Made by a program: the position numbers and the translations under genes. Shown here one piece after another: positions 19,868 to 30,589 of a stretch of 64,000 nucleotides of DNA. The DNA is from Paramoeba atlantica. Taxonomy: Eukaryota > Discosea. Each line of letters opens with the position of its first letter. The stretch's first letter is position 1. A model generated the notes under the pieces. The model searched no databases. It was not told where the DNA came from and saw only the letters and a program-made list of their open reading frames with translations. The stretch covers positions 1-64,000 of the forward strand of contig CDRNVI010000022.1 of the NCBI GenBank assembly GCA_977017575.1, written 5' to 3'.

Positions 19868-21480
19868 TCACTCGAAATTCCGACTAAAATGATCTGCAGG
19901 ATTGAGCTTTGTCGAAACGTAATTCGCTTTGATGCAAAGGTGTCGTTCTTTCGCCCACTCCAAAACACTGCACAACTCTGGTGCAATCCCGTCTGATTTA
20001 CAAATTTTTCTGTTGAATGCGGCCTTGCAGGAAGTGTTATCGATCCACAACTGAAGACACGTTTGTGGCTCAAATTTGTCCGCAAATTTTTCAAGTGCGA
20101 GTCGTACCGCTTGAGCTTCGGCCTTGTTGACTTCATATTCTGTCCCCGGCTCCCACGGACTTCCGACAATACATACCTCCCCATTGTCGAGATATAAGAT
20201 CGCCCCCCATCCCTTGGCTGACGCATCGGTATAAAGGTTATGACGCGGCGGTGATAACTCCGGATGCGGAGAGGGCTCAACGGGTACGTTTTCAAGCAGT
20301 TTGTTGCGCCATTCTCCCAGCTTAGAACGAATCTTATACGGAAGGTCCACGACTTGATTAGCCATATGCGGCACTCGGTTGAGCAAATTTATTCTGCGCT
20401 GACAGATTTTTAATACAAAATGATATTTGGGGATTATGAGTCCTAAGATTGCGGAGCAATACAAAAGGCGCCCCACCGCCGCCTCTAGCTCCACAAATGT
20501 CGGCTTCATAAATGAATCTTCGCGTAGTTTGAGCAACACTTTGGGCCCCAGGCTGACCCTATGCGTGCTGTGGTTGTACTGTGCCCCATTAAAAACATAC
20601 TTTTTCATAGGCAACATACCGGAATCCTTGAATCCTGCGTTCACACCTTCCGCCCGGCGATCAACCCACGTCGTATAACGCAACGCTTCGTGCGTCGCAC
20701 CAGCAAAACGAACTCCATCGACATATACATCGATGTGGCCCTTATCAAAAGTGGCCGGCTTAGAACAATAATCACTTGATCCAGCGATAGTCCCCATAAT
20801 GGAATGCATGATTTCAGGGGCACATCTGTGCCCCATTGGGAGAACGCACATCTCGTACACTTCTCCTGCTTCGTCCAAAAAACGAAATTTCCAGCGAGAT
20901 TTTTCTGGTATCGATATTTGGTAAAAGCCGCACACCAAATCTCTCTTCACTCCCGAACTTTCTTTTACGCGGTGCAAATATTTCGCGGGATGCATTAACG
21001 GAACGAAAGGTTCATAACTAGAAAGATGTGTATTATCAGATTTGGTCCAGGAAATGAATCGCCTGCGTTGTCGCCCTTCATCATCCGATTCTACCACCGT
21101 AAATGGAATAAGGTACTGCATTGAAGGTCTCTTAGCAACGTCCTCCGCCGTTAGTTTCTTAATGATATTATGCTTTTCAAGTAGTTGAAAGTCTGAGGAA
21201 GACAGTCCGCTTTTAACCGCAGGAGGTTCTTCTGGATGTACGGGCATCTTAAGCGCTTCTTGCCATACTTCTTGAAATCTCGTGTCAACAGCTGGGGACA
21301 TCCATTTCCGGACCTTATTAACATCAAGTTTCGGAATATTCGGTTTGACATGCAACGGAATCGCGAAATCCTTTTCCTTAGCTAGCTTAGAGCTACGTCG
21401 TGTGCAAATTAACGAATGTCGCTTTAAATATGGAACTTGTTTATAACACTCCTGGATCATCTCTGGGGTCACAGCCCCGG
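19868..21480 (-). CDS. RT-RNase H, element C copy 1
   Basis: After QVPYLKRHSLICTRRSSKLA come RRRFISWTKSDN, motif A KRDLVCGFYQI, motif B YEMCVLPMGHRCAPEIMH, motif C DVYVDGVRFAG, the thumb segment LEAAVGRLLYCSAILG, then RNase H with LYTDASAKGWGAI, a KAEAQAVRLALEKF helix and LWIDNTSC. Together these would copy RNA into DNA and remove the template. The frame is open upstream as far as 22762, beneath the whole YR gene in a different phase. Confidence 0.85.
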
Positions 21481-22515
21481 AAGCAGTGCTGAAACTCTTT
21501 GGGTCCCCAAGGCTCGCGCGGTCGTCAATTGGTTTGCATTGTAGCGAAGAAGACTTTCCAGGTTCAAATGTTTTGTGAGGTACTGAATCTCCGACAAGGT
21601 GAGGCGGCCCTCGACCACGTGTTGGAAGAGATGTGTTATTGCGCCGCGTTTGATTGAGTGGGTACCAAACCCTCTTCCTAGAATTTTTCTTATTTCCGCA
21701 TCCATTTCCCGCACGGGAGTATGGCATATCTTCTGTTTTGGCGAAAGCCCCTCTATGTAGCGTGCTAGCTCTGGCGTCCCCGGACCCGTTATGACGGCAT
21801 GCATATACGGCCGGAAGGGGTTTAGGCGTGTTGATTTCGTCGCCCGACCCCAATAAATCACTATCTCGGTTGAGGATACCTTGAGAAACTTCTCCCTGCA
21901 GAGTTCGGCGACCTCTGTCCACCGCGCCGCCGCTTTCCAGCACAGCAGCACGGCCATGGTCTGTGAGACTGTTATCCTGCTGCACAATTTCCGTAGCAGA
22001 TACGGGGTCAGTGGCTCCATCTGACGTTGTGGCTCCAGCCCCCCCTGCGCTTGTAGTGCCTTCGAGTATAGCTTGAGAGGGGTGTTGTCCTCGTTTATGC
22101 ATGTGTAAATGGTGTGTAGACTTCTTGTGTAGGCTAGCCGCGTCGTTACCGCAACGCTTAGGGAATCCAGAAACAATATTGCGTGCAGCGCAGTTGGACG
22201 TATGCTTCTTTTCTCGCAGAACTCGTTTAGTCGCATCCAAATACGTACCCTTGTGGTCCACGTCGTTTCCGTCCACATCGGATATACTGCCCTCTGAAGA
22301 GCCGGCGCCAGCGCGTCGTTTGGATCCATACGGAGGAGTTGGCACGTCAAGTTCAACCTTCTTGTTTTCGCTAAGGGGCCTGATAGGTCCGTTTGGTGTC
22401 CTGCGGGGCGATTTATCCTCTTTTGAGTTCGACCCGTACCTGTAGTGTTTGTTTGACTCATTGTTTGAGTCACGAGTATTTGCTGCGCATTCCGCAGTGT
22501 GCTGACATATCGCAC
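21469..22515 (-). CDS. tyrosine recombinase, element C copy 1
   Basis: 348 codons with Arg in KAAARWTEVAEL, Lys in WGRATKSTR, His in GTHSIKRGAITHLF, His in LTKHLNLE and Tyr in LLRYNAN. It is in the +1 phase relative to the RT frame that overlaps it completely and in the same phase as gag, from which a short gap separates it. Confidence 0.85.
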   Translation of the reverse strand: MRYVSTLRNAQQILVTQTMSQTNTTGTGRTQKRINRPAGHQTDLSGPLAKTRRLNLTCQLLRMDPNDALAPALQRAVYPMWTETTWTTRVRIWMRLNEFCEKRSIRPTALHAILFLDSLSVAVTTRLAYTRSLHTIYTCINEDNTPLKLYSKALQAQGGLEPQRQMEPLTPYLLRKLCSRITVSQTMAVLLCWKAAARWTEVAELCREKFLKVSSTEIVIYWGRATKSTRLNPFRPYMHAVITGPGTPELARYIEGLSPKQKICHTPVREMDAEIRKILGRGFGTHSIKRGAITHLFQHVVEGRLTLSEIQYLTKHLNLESLLRYNANQLTTARALGTQRVSALLPGL

Positions 22516-22626
22516 ACCGTTCCATACATAACTTGGAGATGAACGTGTAAAATAGCCTGGTAAGTTCTCCCGCCTTTTGTATAAGGCAGGAGCACGAGTA
22601 GTTGTTTTCGGGGTGGGGAACGTTTC

Positions 22627-23751
22627 CTAGTGGATCGTTCGTCTTTCGGCACGAGTGTAGCTCACAGGTGTCTTCGTACCGCCACTCGCCACCCCCCGGT
22701 GAAAATCCTTTAAACGTGGACAATTGGCCCGCAAGTGCCCAGGCATGCGACAGTTGAAGCACAGCGGAGGCTGGGTCGCACGTACCCGACGAGACTGCTT
22801 TGAAGTTTCCTCTAGCATAATACGTCCATAGGTGTCGTCAGGGTTCTTTACCTGGTGAAGTCGCTGCTGTACTTTCTCAACTGGAGCGCCGGCCGCGGCC
22901 CAATAATGGTTTCTTAGCTCCTCTATTATGATCTTAGCTATGTTGTAGAAGTTTTCGTCTGTCCATTCTGCCAACTTGCGCGCCGCATAAATCCACTGAA
23001 CGAGCATTTCGAATAAGCGTTCCCGAACAAGCGGAGGATTGAACCGTACGCCGAATTCTTTCGTATCGCGGAGCTCTCGCACCAGTTCCCGTGGCTTAAA
23101 CTCATCTGGGGATTCTATCCATGGACCCCATGTTTTTGGTTCAATGGGAGAGAAGTTCTTGGGATCAGAGATGGTCAAACGGTCTACAGAAGGAAGATGC
23201 TCAACTCGCTCACCGCCTGGCATCCGAGCTTGTACTTTAGCAATCGCCAATGAGTAATAGTCAATATCTGGGAACGGGAAGCTGTACTCCATATCTTGTT
23301 CATCATCCCAACGCGCCTTTAATTCTGAGTGGTCAGGGTCATTGCGATTTTTCAAGTACACTTGGCCGATTACTGTATATTGCTCGGTCTCTTCCTGGTG
23401 ACCCCATACTGCCTGAATCCAAACCTTATGACCTCGAGAGAGAAGCAATCGCATCTTATGAGCAAATTCATATTTCGCATCATCCGTCATCGGCAAACGT
23501 ACATCGTTTCCAAGGAGGGCTTCAACCTGGTCAGGGTTGAGGGTACCGCCTCGTCGGCTATGGCGGGAAACCTGGGGCTCCGGAGCTTGAGGCTCAGGGC
23601 TGTTTGCTCTAGATCGTGAAATTGCCCTAGTAACGGCTTGGACGATTCCAGACATAAAAATTCGAAAACGTGTAGATTTTGTATTTGAATAGTCCCTAAG
23701 CACATACACATCCGTTAATAACTTTTCTAATGAATTTACGAAATCAATCAA
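22627..23751 (-). CDS. gag-like protein, element C copy 1
   Basis: 374 codons. An N-terminal Ser/Arg/Pro-rich stretch precedes RRGGTLNPDQVEA. The small W...IGQVYL...W...FPFPDIDYYSL domain follows, then the conserved helical region and a CCHC zinc knuckle CFNCRMPGHLRANC near residues 331-344. Likely an RNA-binding structural protein. The start at 23751 is the first ATG; the ATG that begins MSGIVQAV, 33 codons in, is an equally good start. Confidence 0.8.
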   Translation of the reverse strand: MIDFVNSLEKLLTDVYVLRDYSNTKSTRFRIFMSGIVQAVTRAISRSRANSPEPQAPEPQVSRHSRRGGTLNPDQVEALLGNDVRLPMTDDAKYEFAHKMRLLLSRGHKVWIQAVWGHQEETEQYTVIGQVYLKNRNDPDHSELKARWDDEQDMEYSFPFPDIDYYSLAIAKVQARMPGGERVEHLPSVDRLTISDPKNFSPIEPKTWGPWIESPDEFKPRELVRELRDTKEFGVRFNPPLVRERLFEMLVQWIYAARKLAEWTDENFYNIAKIIIEELRNHYWAAAGAPVEKVQQRLHQVKNPDDTYGRIMLEETSKQSRRVRATQPPLCFNCRMPGHLRANCPRLKDFHRGVASGGTKTPVSYTRAERRTIH

Positions 23752-23827
23752 TCAACAGTCACATTTTCAATGATAAGTAAAACTATACGTAATAAGCTCT
23801 CGCCTGAATTTCTTACCGTAAACTATT

Positions 23828-24507
23828 AAAAATGCCATGCTGCCGGAAGAAGTAGATCGCATTGTCGAAGAAATTAGCTCTGCCATGCAGGAAACTGAAA
23901 TCGAAATTGAAGCGACGTGGTTTCCCGTTGGTGGCAACCAGAACCTAGCGACGACATGGCGAGGCATTGCGGAGGACACAGGTGATCAAGAAAACCCTAT
24001 CATTGTAAGCTACCCGTGGGGTAAGTATCCGTTGCCAAACAACAGTGTCAGTTATACGCGTATCGTCATATCTTCGAGTGAGCCGAAGATGCCTGGAAAA
24101 TTGCCTGAATCCGATGACGAGACCCCGGAATCAGAAGAAGTGGGCGACGGCTTTAAGGTTCGTGATGTACTTACATGGAACACATTTATATTACAAGGCC
24201 CGCTTGGAATCGAAATATTGAAACAACGGCTCCGAACGGCGCTTGACATTCCTTCTCGTATGTCCCCACAACTGCAAGCATTGTGGGATATTTTGATGTC
24301 ATGGATCGACGACAGCGCGGTACGAAGCGGTATTAACAATGACAACACGCATCAAAAAAGTGTAGGCCAGAATGCATTAGACCAAATACGCATCCTACAA
24401 GGGATATACCGCGGCGCAGATGCACGAGACGTACGATCACAGTATATCACACAAAAAGACCCACAAGACCGTTTGGGCAATGCAATTGAACAAAGTGTAA
24501 CCTATAA
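23828..24507 (+). pseudogene. gag middle part of element E
   Basis: Contains EIEIEATWFPVGGNQ, TTWRG, IIVSYPWGKYPLPNNSVSY, i.e. the shared small W...G...Y.LP.S domain, then the helical part with KVRDVLTWN, QGIYRGAD and KDPQDRLGNAIEQSV. It is the continuation of the gag split by C1 and is itself interrupted at 24508. Confidence 0.65.
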
Positions 24508-25185
24508 GCACCCCTTTTTGTTTAAGCACCCCTTTTTGTTTATCCTAACTGGATCGCCATTGCCACGGCATATCCTTTTGGGTGCGTCAGAAGGGGAAGA
24601 TAAGGTCAGGAGCCCGGCATTGGACCGTTGCCGGTGATGGGGCGTGGCGACCTCCAGCCTTCCGACGTAAGGGTTTCCGAGCTAGCAGGAGGGAATTGTC
24701 CATTCCTAATCCTGTTTTACCCTTGTTCGCGGCGTCGTTAACCGCGTTCCGGGGCTAAGACGGCGTGGCAACCCGTCGCCGAGGCATACATGTCGTTAGC
24801 GAGCGCGCTACCTTGTCCCCTTGGTGGAGGTGGAACGGCATTCGTGCTAGAAGTGGTTTTATCCCACCCCATTTCCCGGAGGAACGAAGGCGTAAAAACT
24901 TTCGTTTCTCCAGCCAGGAACGCTCCTGGACTAGCAATCCGGAGCAATGGAGTTTTAGCGAGTGAGCTGCCAGAGTCTCTGACGCCATCTGAGAGACAAA
25001 ACTCTGGTAAGCAAGTCTTGCACTACCCTGTAATGGGGTGTCTCCCCTGAGGTGCGTGGGTGGAAACACTCATTCATCTTGCCACTGGAAGGTGGCCAGC
25101 TCACTCGACCAAGAAAAGCCTGCCAGTTGGACACCGGGTGGTGGTCGAGGCGGTTGTGGCAAAGATTTCTCCATCAACAAAAAAA
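24508..25185 (-). mobile_element. SINE-like insertion with 18-bp tandem tail
   Basis: 678 bp flanked by AACCTATAA (24499-24507 and 25186-25194). It begins on the plus strand with two copies of an 18-bp unit (AAGCACCCCTTTTTGTTT), so the tail lies at the 3' end on the minus strand. The block CCCGTCGCCGAGGCAT.(C/T)ATGTCG at about 24768 recurs at 46216 within other repeats. No coding capacity and no clear RNA polymerase III A/B boxes. Confidence 0.65.
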
Positions 25186-25400
25186 AACCTATAACCAGGG
25201 AACATACAACACAGGCCGCGGTTTTCAACGCACCAGGTATGCTCCACGACAGTTCACACGAGGAAGATCATACAGCACTAGAGCGCCAATACCCAGAGCA
25301 AGCCCAGGAGAATATCCAACTACGCGCCAAGCAAATTATGCACCCTGTGCGCCGGATTTTCGTGGTCGGGGGACCGGTTCCCAGCCCTGACTTCAAAGTG
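25186..25400 (+). pseudogene. gag C-terminal RG-rich part of element E
   Basis: Translation gives NQGTYNTGRGFQRTRYAPRQ and further Arg/Gly/Tyr-rich residues. The same composition ends the gag of element F (YNRGRGRGFTPMRGYRSG). RG-rich tails bind RNA and may take the place of the zinc knuckle in these two families. Part of a fossil element. Confidence 0.5.
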
Positions 25401-25789
25401 TCCTACCCCCGAGGAACAGCAAGTACATACAAAACAAACAAATACAACAGAAAAAAAGTCACATACAAAAACAGACACAACAGAGAATACAACATTTCTC
25501 AAAAAAAATGATATTAAACCAATACAAAATACAAAAAACACTCAAAACAGAAACATACATAAACAAAAAGAAAATACAGATTCACTCCAAAGCAAGTACA
25601 AAACCCCAAAAAATAGCGCACCTAATCCAAACGAGCGCGCGCAAGTACATACCTATTCAAAATACGGCAACGCAGCCTTCAATCCTCCAGCTCAAGCATT
25701 CAACCAAATTCCGCCATCCTTTCACCAATCCCTCCCACTGCCTCACGCAATCACTCCCTGCAGCGCATACCCACGCGACGATACATGTA

Positions 25790-26131
25790 TCTCCGGATCA
25801 AGCCCCATATTACGTAATGAAACACTACCTCAAAATATCTTCTACCCAAGTTATGGAAGCCGTCAAGCCAATGTGGGCGGCGTCTACATGGACGACCCGA
25901 TGTCGCTTACTGAACAACATGCGCAGCATGCAGATCCCGCTCACGGACACTGGAATTATCCGGTATATTATGCACCTCCGAGTTTCAACGCAAACCAAAC
26001 TAACTTACCTCAAACATTTGATTGCCGTCCTGAAACGATTAGAGCTCCCTACCCGACAGGCCCAAATGTTTTCGAAAGTTTTGATTCGAAAGGGTGTATC
26101 GATCCCGCAGCATCAAGCGGCGCCTATATCG
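25790..26131 (+). pseudogene. tyrosine recombinase of element E, N-terminal part
   Basis: Contains MEAVKPMWAASTWTTRCRLLNNM, TQTKLTYLKHL and the end of the SAM-like domain (RKGVSIPQHQAAPIS), equivalent to the element F segment TNQTKLTYGKHLQALLKASG. LINE N4 interrupts it at 26132; more YR sequence lies at 26946-27131. Confidence 0.6.
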
Positions 26132-26945
26132 AAGCAAGCACAGCACATACGTGGCTTCCGGGATGATACCTCAAGAGCGTTTCGTATGCCTCCCAGTCCT
26201 CTCCGGTGGTGCTATGCATCACGGGCTCCGGCACTTGTTGCATACGTTGGCGGACTGCAGCGGACTTGATAGGGTCCGAACACTGAACGAATTTTCGCTG
26301 CGCCTGCAGGAGTTAAATGGGTCGATTGTATTCTCTCAGCTGAGAAATTATTTATCTAATGACGATTCACAAAACATGGGCCTCTAAAATTTGACTTTAA
26401 AAACAAAAACCTTGGCAACTTGAAAAAAGTATAATTAATATAGTTATTATAAGTTTTACAGTACGGGATATAAGGTAGAGGGAAGATAATGGGGGGTAAA
26501 GGAGATCACGTCTCGCCCGTCTAAACGTGAATTCTCGATCTTACGTGAAGGGTAGAAAAAAAAAATACAAAAAGTGGTCTTAATACAAAAAAAAAAAATC
26601 ACAGGCCCGCGCCTGCGCCCTCCCATATAGCAAGGGAAGGGTTCACAAGTCAGGCCGCGGAGAGGTCGAAAGACCCGGTCCGGAACGCGCGAATGGATTG
26701 GGCCTGGATTGCTTGTTTTTATTGTTATTGTTATTATTGTTCTTATACTTACAGGAGATCGAATTGCTAGTTTTGGGCTCCAAAATATGAAATTGCTAAT
26801 TTGATTGCTTGTTTTGAAATCATATACCCCCCCGATGGACCTACAAGGTTCAAGTATTGGGTAAAAATATAGAGGCAATGCCGCGTTTCATACTTCTCCC
26901 CCCCTATTATCTGCAAAAAAAAAATATAAAAAAAAAATCGAAGAA
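26132..26945 (+). mobile_element. LINE N4, 5'-truncated RLE-type copy
   Basis: About 810 bp flanked by ATCGAAG-type repeats (near 26125 and 26938). It starts within the RLE domain (KHSTYVASGMIPQERF), runs through LPVLSGGAMHHG and the last helix LRLQELNGSIVFSQLRNYL to a stop at 26385-26387, then has a 3' untranslated region of about 540 bp ending in an A-rich tail. Related to N3 and N8 rather than to N1. The extreme 5' truncation is typical of LINE insertion. Confidence 0.65.
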
Positions 26946-27131
26946 GGATCTTTTGGAAACGTTTGCCAACATCCCAGAGGATCAAGCAGTAGTTGCCTTG
27001 TTGGCGTACAAGACTGCTTCCCGGGCCGGGGAGATCGCGAAATTGCGCCGCAAGGACATCATATCGCTGCGTCCTTCCCGAGTAATAATCAATTGGGGTA
27101 CGAAGTCAAAAACATCGAAGGCCCGAAGGTT
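26946..27131 (+). pseudogene. tyrosine recombinase of element E, catalytic fragment
   Basis: Contains DQAVVALLAYKTASRAGEIA (catalytic Arg box) and RVIINWGTKSKTSKAR (Lys hairpin). It stops at the junction with the LINE RNase H fragment. Part of broken element E. Confidence 0.6.
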
Positions 27132-28090
27132 TTTCTTCGAAGAGTTGCGCGAAAGAGCTGCTTTGGCTATTAAATCGCACTTCTCGTTGTAAATATTTCC
27201 GCAGTGACCTTTCACCTTAAAAACAAAAAGCTGCACACTACGCGCTTCTAAGCCTCGAAAAGCGTGTTCCAGATCCAAATATATATCGCTATTTGGAAGG
27301 CCTTCAAAACCAATCAAATAATACTTTTTTCTAATCACATTTGCAAAATGCCAAACTACCCAGGAATCCGTATGCAGTATGATTCTTTCCCTATCTTGGG
27401 GTGCCCTTTGTATGGCTGTTAGTGCCGCATATAGTTCCGCCCTCTCCGGCGAGCCGCAGCCTAAAGTTTCCTTGCAAATGGCAAAGCTTGACACTTCCTT
27501 CCCACAGTGTACTTCAACCATTCCCAGCCCCATTTTCCCAATAACAGAACTCACCGATGCATCAGAATAAATATGTAAAGCACCTTCGTCGATGACAAAT
27601 GGCGTGGTGCCTTCCTCCGCATACTGAAGATCCGATAAATTGGTATCCCGAAGTGCTGTTGAGGTAACCTTATGCCAACCTTTTCCCCGATAGCTCACGT
27701 ATGTTTTCTTGCGCCCAAGGCTAGCTTGCAGATTCTCAACTTGGGTCTGCCAATATTTTCGATCCCCTGCATAGACCAATGCTTGTTCAATCATGATCCC
27801 CATATCGCCCATGCAGGCTTCAGAAGGAGAATGAATCCTGCTTTTTTCTTTAACGTTCCACTGCACAAGCTCGGAATATATCTCCGAATGTCTTATCAGG
27901 TGCCCTAGAAGTCGTGCCCAGTTTACCTTATGTAGTGTGGAAAATAACGCTGTGTCAACGTAAAGGGCTGTAAGAGGTATACTTTTCCCACGGTGGTCCA
28001 ATTTTGGGCAACGACATATGATGCGACGCATTTTGTTTACCTGAATGTCTACCCAATTTAACGTTTTATCCGTCAATACAAGAGTACCTG
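27132..28090 (-). pseudogene. LINE fragment with RNase H domain (N9)
   Basis: The C-terminal region of a different LINE class. After about 170 residues without a known motif, an RNase H type I domain is clear: LHIYSDASVSS, then SPERAELYAALTAIQRA, IILHTDSWVVW, and FKVKGHCGNIYNEKCDLIAKAAL, giving the D-E-D-(H/D) set. Among kinetoplastids, ingi and L1Tc elements carry an RNase H after RT. No RT or endonuclease is visible, so the copy is 5'-truncated. Its frame reads on into the antisense of the neighbouring YR fragment, so the last 50 codons are not native. Confidence 0.65.
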
Positions 28091-28254
28091 AGTTATACTC
28101 CCTCTCTCATTAATTTTTATAAATGGATTTCGAGTTATAAAAATTTAGTTTATGCGGGATCATTAATTTTTATAAATCAGAAATTTATCGAACGCTATTT
28201 CTTAATTTTTTTCTAAACCAGAGATTTTTTTCTGTTATTCTACTTTTTTTTTTT

Positions 28255-28405
28255 TACATTAATATAATCCTACCCTTCGTCAAATCCATCGAATATGTTT
28301 GTACATCAATATATAAAGTATAAAGTAAAACAACATATGTCACTTAGTAGCGCTACTATAATTCATTTTCTCACAGTACTAACGAATGGGAAACTACTTT
28401 TTAAA
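28255..28405 (+). repeat. inverted-repeat arm (partner 33187-33330)
   Basis: About 145 bp starting TACATTAATATAATCCTACC are repeated, inverted and almost identical, at 33187-33330. The repeat includes CACTTAGTAGCGCTACTATA. In the distal copy it adjoins an RT fragment, so it may be a LINE untranslated region. Confidence 0.8.
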
Positions 28406-28617
28406 CGTGGATATAAACACTTTCCTTGGTATATAATAAAATATTATGGTTTACGTGCTGAAATATTCATGTGTATTGAACTAAATTGAATACGCAGATT
28501 ACTTTCACAAGTTCTCATTATATTAGGACCAGAATCCAATCAATATCCAAAAGACTCAAGGCGGGCATCCAACATTAGAAAAAGGTGACCCTGACAGAAG
28601 AAAGGCAAAGCCCCGCT

Positions 28618-29235
28618 TCAACAACGAAGCCCTCCTACCCACTGTACGGCAGGAATGTATTGTCGTAGTTGAGAAGCAACTGCATAAGCAGAGAATTTTT
28701 CAATTTCGAGCTGAAAGGCTTGACGCACTACTTGAGTATCGCAGTCAGCCCTTTTCGACAAAGCCTTGAGGAGACTTTTCGTTTCTTCATGCAACAGGCC
28801 GCAATCAGTCATTGAGATGCATTGAAAAGATTCCGGGTCCATCCCTTTCTCTTGCACGTATTTCCGGTTTTTCCTTTCAATCGCTCCTTGAAGGAGAGCT
28901 GCGCTAGATTGCTTCGCATAACTCGCACAGCACGTATGGACCACCGTTACGTCGTAAAGAATCTCCCCCACATTGGGCCACATTATAGCTAGGTCGGGTC
29001 CAGAGCGAATACGACGGGCTCGGCACGGATGTTCATCTGCCACATCTGCAGAAATGTCACACTTGCACTTGGTACAGTAAAAAGAAGCGTGGGTGCGCGG
29101 TTCTATTGCACACGGGAGTCGAGCCTTTGCGCATAAGTCTGCCAAGTAGCGGATTATGTGAGAGTGTTTGCGCGTGCAATTCATTCCTGAACACCGGGAA
29201 CAGCCTGCCACATGTGGAATTATGCCGCTTGGAGA
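28618..29235 (-). pseudogene. LINE N5, RLE C-terminal fragment
   Basis: About 200 residues: the CCHC remnant (HVAGCSRCSGMNCTRKHSH), the second cysteine pair FYCTKCKC with a distal HPC, then the restriction-like endonuclease: RSGPDLAIMW, GEILYDVTVVH and the RKNRKYV lysine/tyrosine box, ending VQWVGGLRC with a stop. The RT and everything upstream are missing (5' truncation). The nearest relative in the window is N6. Confidence 0.75.
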
Positions 29236-30059
29236 CTCTACTTTCTCTTTCTCTTTCTACTTAAGATGGATTATTTTTTTGTGAACGTGGATGGACGCGC
29301 TTCGAAGAAATTTCTTACAGAAAAGCGCAAATGGTTGATTTCTATGCTGGAGGCATAGAAGGCATGTAATATCACTTACTTTCTTAAAGAAATGTTTCTT
29401 TTATGCGTTTTTGGATGTTCAGTCACCCCCCTCCCTTGACTTAGCCTGCCAAAAAGTCGAAAAAATAGGAAAAAGCGGATAAGTCGCCCAGCCGACTGCG
29501 GGCCTAATTTGTCCGAAGGAGCGTCTTCGTTGCTCGGTCGCAATCCTACGTCGTAATGCATATTGCACTGCCGGATCCCAGGAGTTCTTCTAGAACTCGC
29601 GTTTTCTTCCACGTAAATTCAACCAGGACAGGTGGGATCGGTCAGGATCGTAAATCTCTAGTTTCAACCCTCTCAGCTTCAGATATTAGATTGATTCGTG
29701 AAAAAATACTCATGTAGGGGAAAAGACAATCTTTTTAGGGGGGATTTTCTTTCTGAGATGAAGATACTGATTTTTATAAAACGCGATTCACTGAAAAAAT
29801 TCAGCATGGGGAAGTATGGTCGGGACCTACTCGCGGTCTTCCCTGGCACTACCCTCTTACAGATCGTACTAACGCCGACCTTTTTTTGTAATAGCGGTCA
29901 TTTATACGGGATCATTAATTTTTATAATTATAATTATAACTCACTTTTTGTTATAATTTATAATTTATAAAAATTAATGAGAGGGAGAGTAGTTCAAAGC
30001 GGGGTAAACCAGTGTATCGAAAAGGCGAAGTTTAGTTTTCACAGATAGTGGTGATATCC
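29236..30059. other. no recognisable gene
   Basis: Short unrelated frames only. The distal part (about 29890-29990) is the right end of the TA element at 28096-29990. I see no RNA gene. Confidence 0.4.
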
Positions 30060-30360
30060 ATATTCCTTGAAATTTTGGAGGACCGACCCGGAACCGCCGA
30101 GCTGAACCAGGCCCCAGCGCAGCCGCTAAATTGCGAGCTGCTTACACAAAGGAGGCTTGAGACACAGCCTACACGATGCAACGGGGTGGACGCCCGTCCT
30201 GGTAACTACGGTTGGGTAGCCGTGCTCGGGCCGCAAGGCGTCGAGTGCCGTCTGGGAAGGGGGTAGCAACACGATGAAGGTCGGTGACCTGAGACTCTAC
30301 CCTAACGGTTGGCGCTGCAGAGCCCTCCGTGTCTTCTTCTTCTTCTTCTTCTTCTTGATT
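30060..30360 (+). mobile_element. SINE-like sequence with (TTC)n tail
   Basis: GC-rich, non-coding sequence ending in (TCT)9-10 (30331-30358). It has the look of a short retroposon with a microsatellite tail, like the (CAA)n end at 13046. No A or B box of a tRNA promoter could be identified, and no target duplication is clear. Confidence 0.35.
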
Positions 30361-30564
30361 GACATGGACATTGTAGAAAGGGTTGATGATCACTCCCTCC
30401 ATAAATATCCTACAAAAGGCGCCGTGCACCCATTCACCAATGTCGAGGAACGAGAGACAGGAGAACGCAGAAGATTTATTTGTTGGCCGCGCGAGCAAAA
30501 TGCTGCCACAGAAGCCATATACAAGGCAGACATACCTATCGGACATCCATGTGACTCAGCGTGA
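30361..30564 (+). pseudogene. VIPER-like RT fragment
   Basis: Contains ERVDDHSLHKYPTKGAVHPF and ERRRFICWPREQNAATEAIY, the RT fingers segment as in element F (RRRFICWPKHQN). Only about 65 residues remain, directly ahead of the YR part of element G. The parent element is unknown. Confidence 0.6.
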
Positions 30565-30589
30565 CTTAACTAGTCTCATCCATATGACT

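Larger units (their letters stand above)
19439..23827 (-). mobile_element. VIPER-like YR retroelement C, copy 1 (looks whole)
   Basis: About 4,389 bp, close to the 4.5 kb of T. cruzi VIPER. Read on the minus strand it runs from AATAGTTTACGG (23827) to CGCTGCGGATTTC (19439): leader, gag, YR, RT-RNase H, 3' leader. It is almost identical to copy 2 (37680-42067), with about ten differences noticed by eye, so both are very young. It is inserted in gag of element E with no clear target duplication. All parts appear open; no breaks seen. Confidence 0.9.
18919..27131 (+). mobile_element. VIPER-like YR retroelement E, multiply interrupted
   Basis: The leader (18919-19062) and gag start are followed by interruptions: element C1 (19439-23827), a SINE-like insertion (24508-25185) and LINE N4 (26132-26945). 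The recognisable E parts are gag (19063-19438, 23828-24507, 25186-25400) and YR (about 25790-26131, 26946-27131). It is cut at about 27131 by LINE sequence, and no RT of this copy is identified with confidence. It inserted into the RT of element A. Old and badly broken. Confidence 0.7.
28096..29990. mobile_element. Stowaway-like TA element with nested LINE
   Basis: ACTCCCTCTCTCATTAATTT at 28096 is matched by its complement (AAATTAATGAGAGGGAGAGT) ending at 29989, giving inverted repeats of about 30 bp beside TA dinucleotides. The subterminal sequence CGGGATCATTAATTTTTATA recurs near each end. The interior holds one arm of a long inverted repeat (28255-28405) and LINE fragment N5; no transposase is seen. 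Boundaries are approximate. Confidence 0.5.

Noticed and set aside
23039-23619. Plus-strand small frames opposite gag of element C
   Set aside because: Antisense shadows repeated identically in both C copies.
30060-30330. tRNA or 5S-like gene in the GC-rich segment
   Set aside because: No cloverleaf and no convincing A or B box could be drawn.
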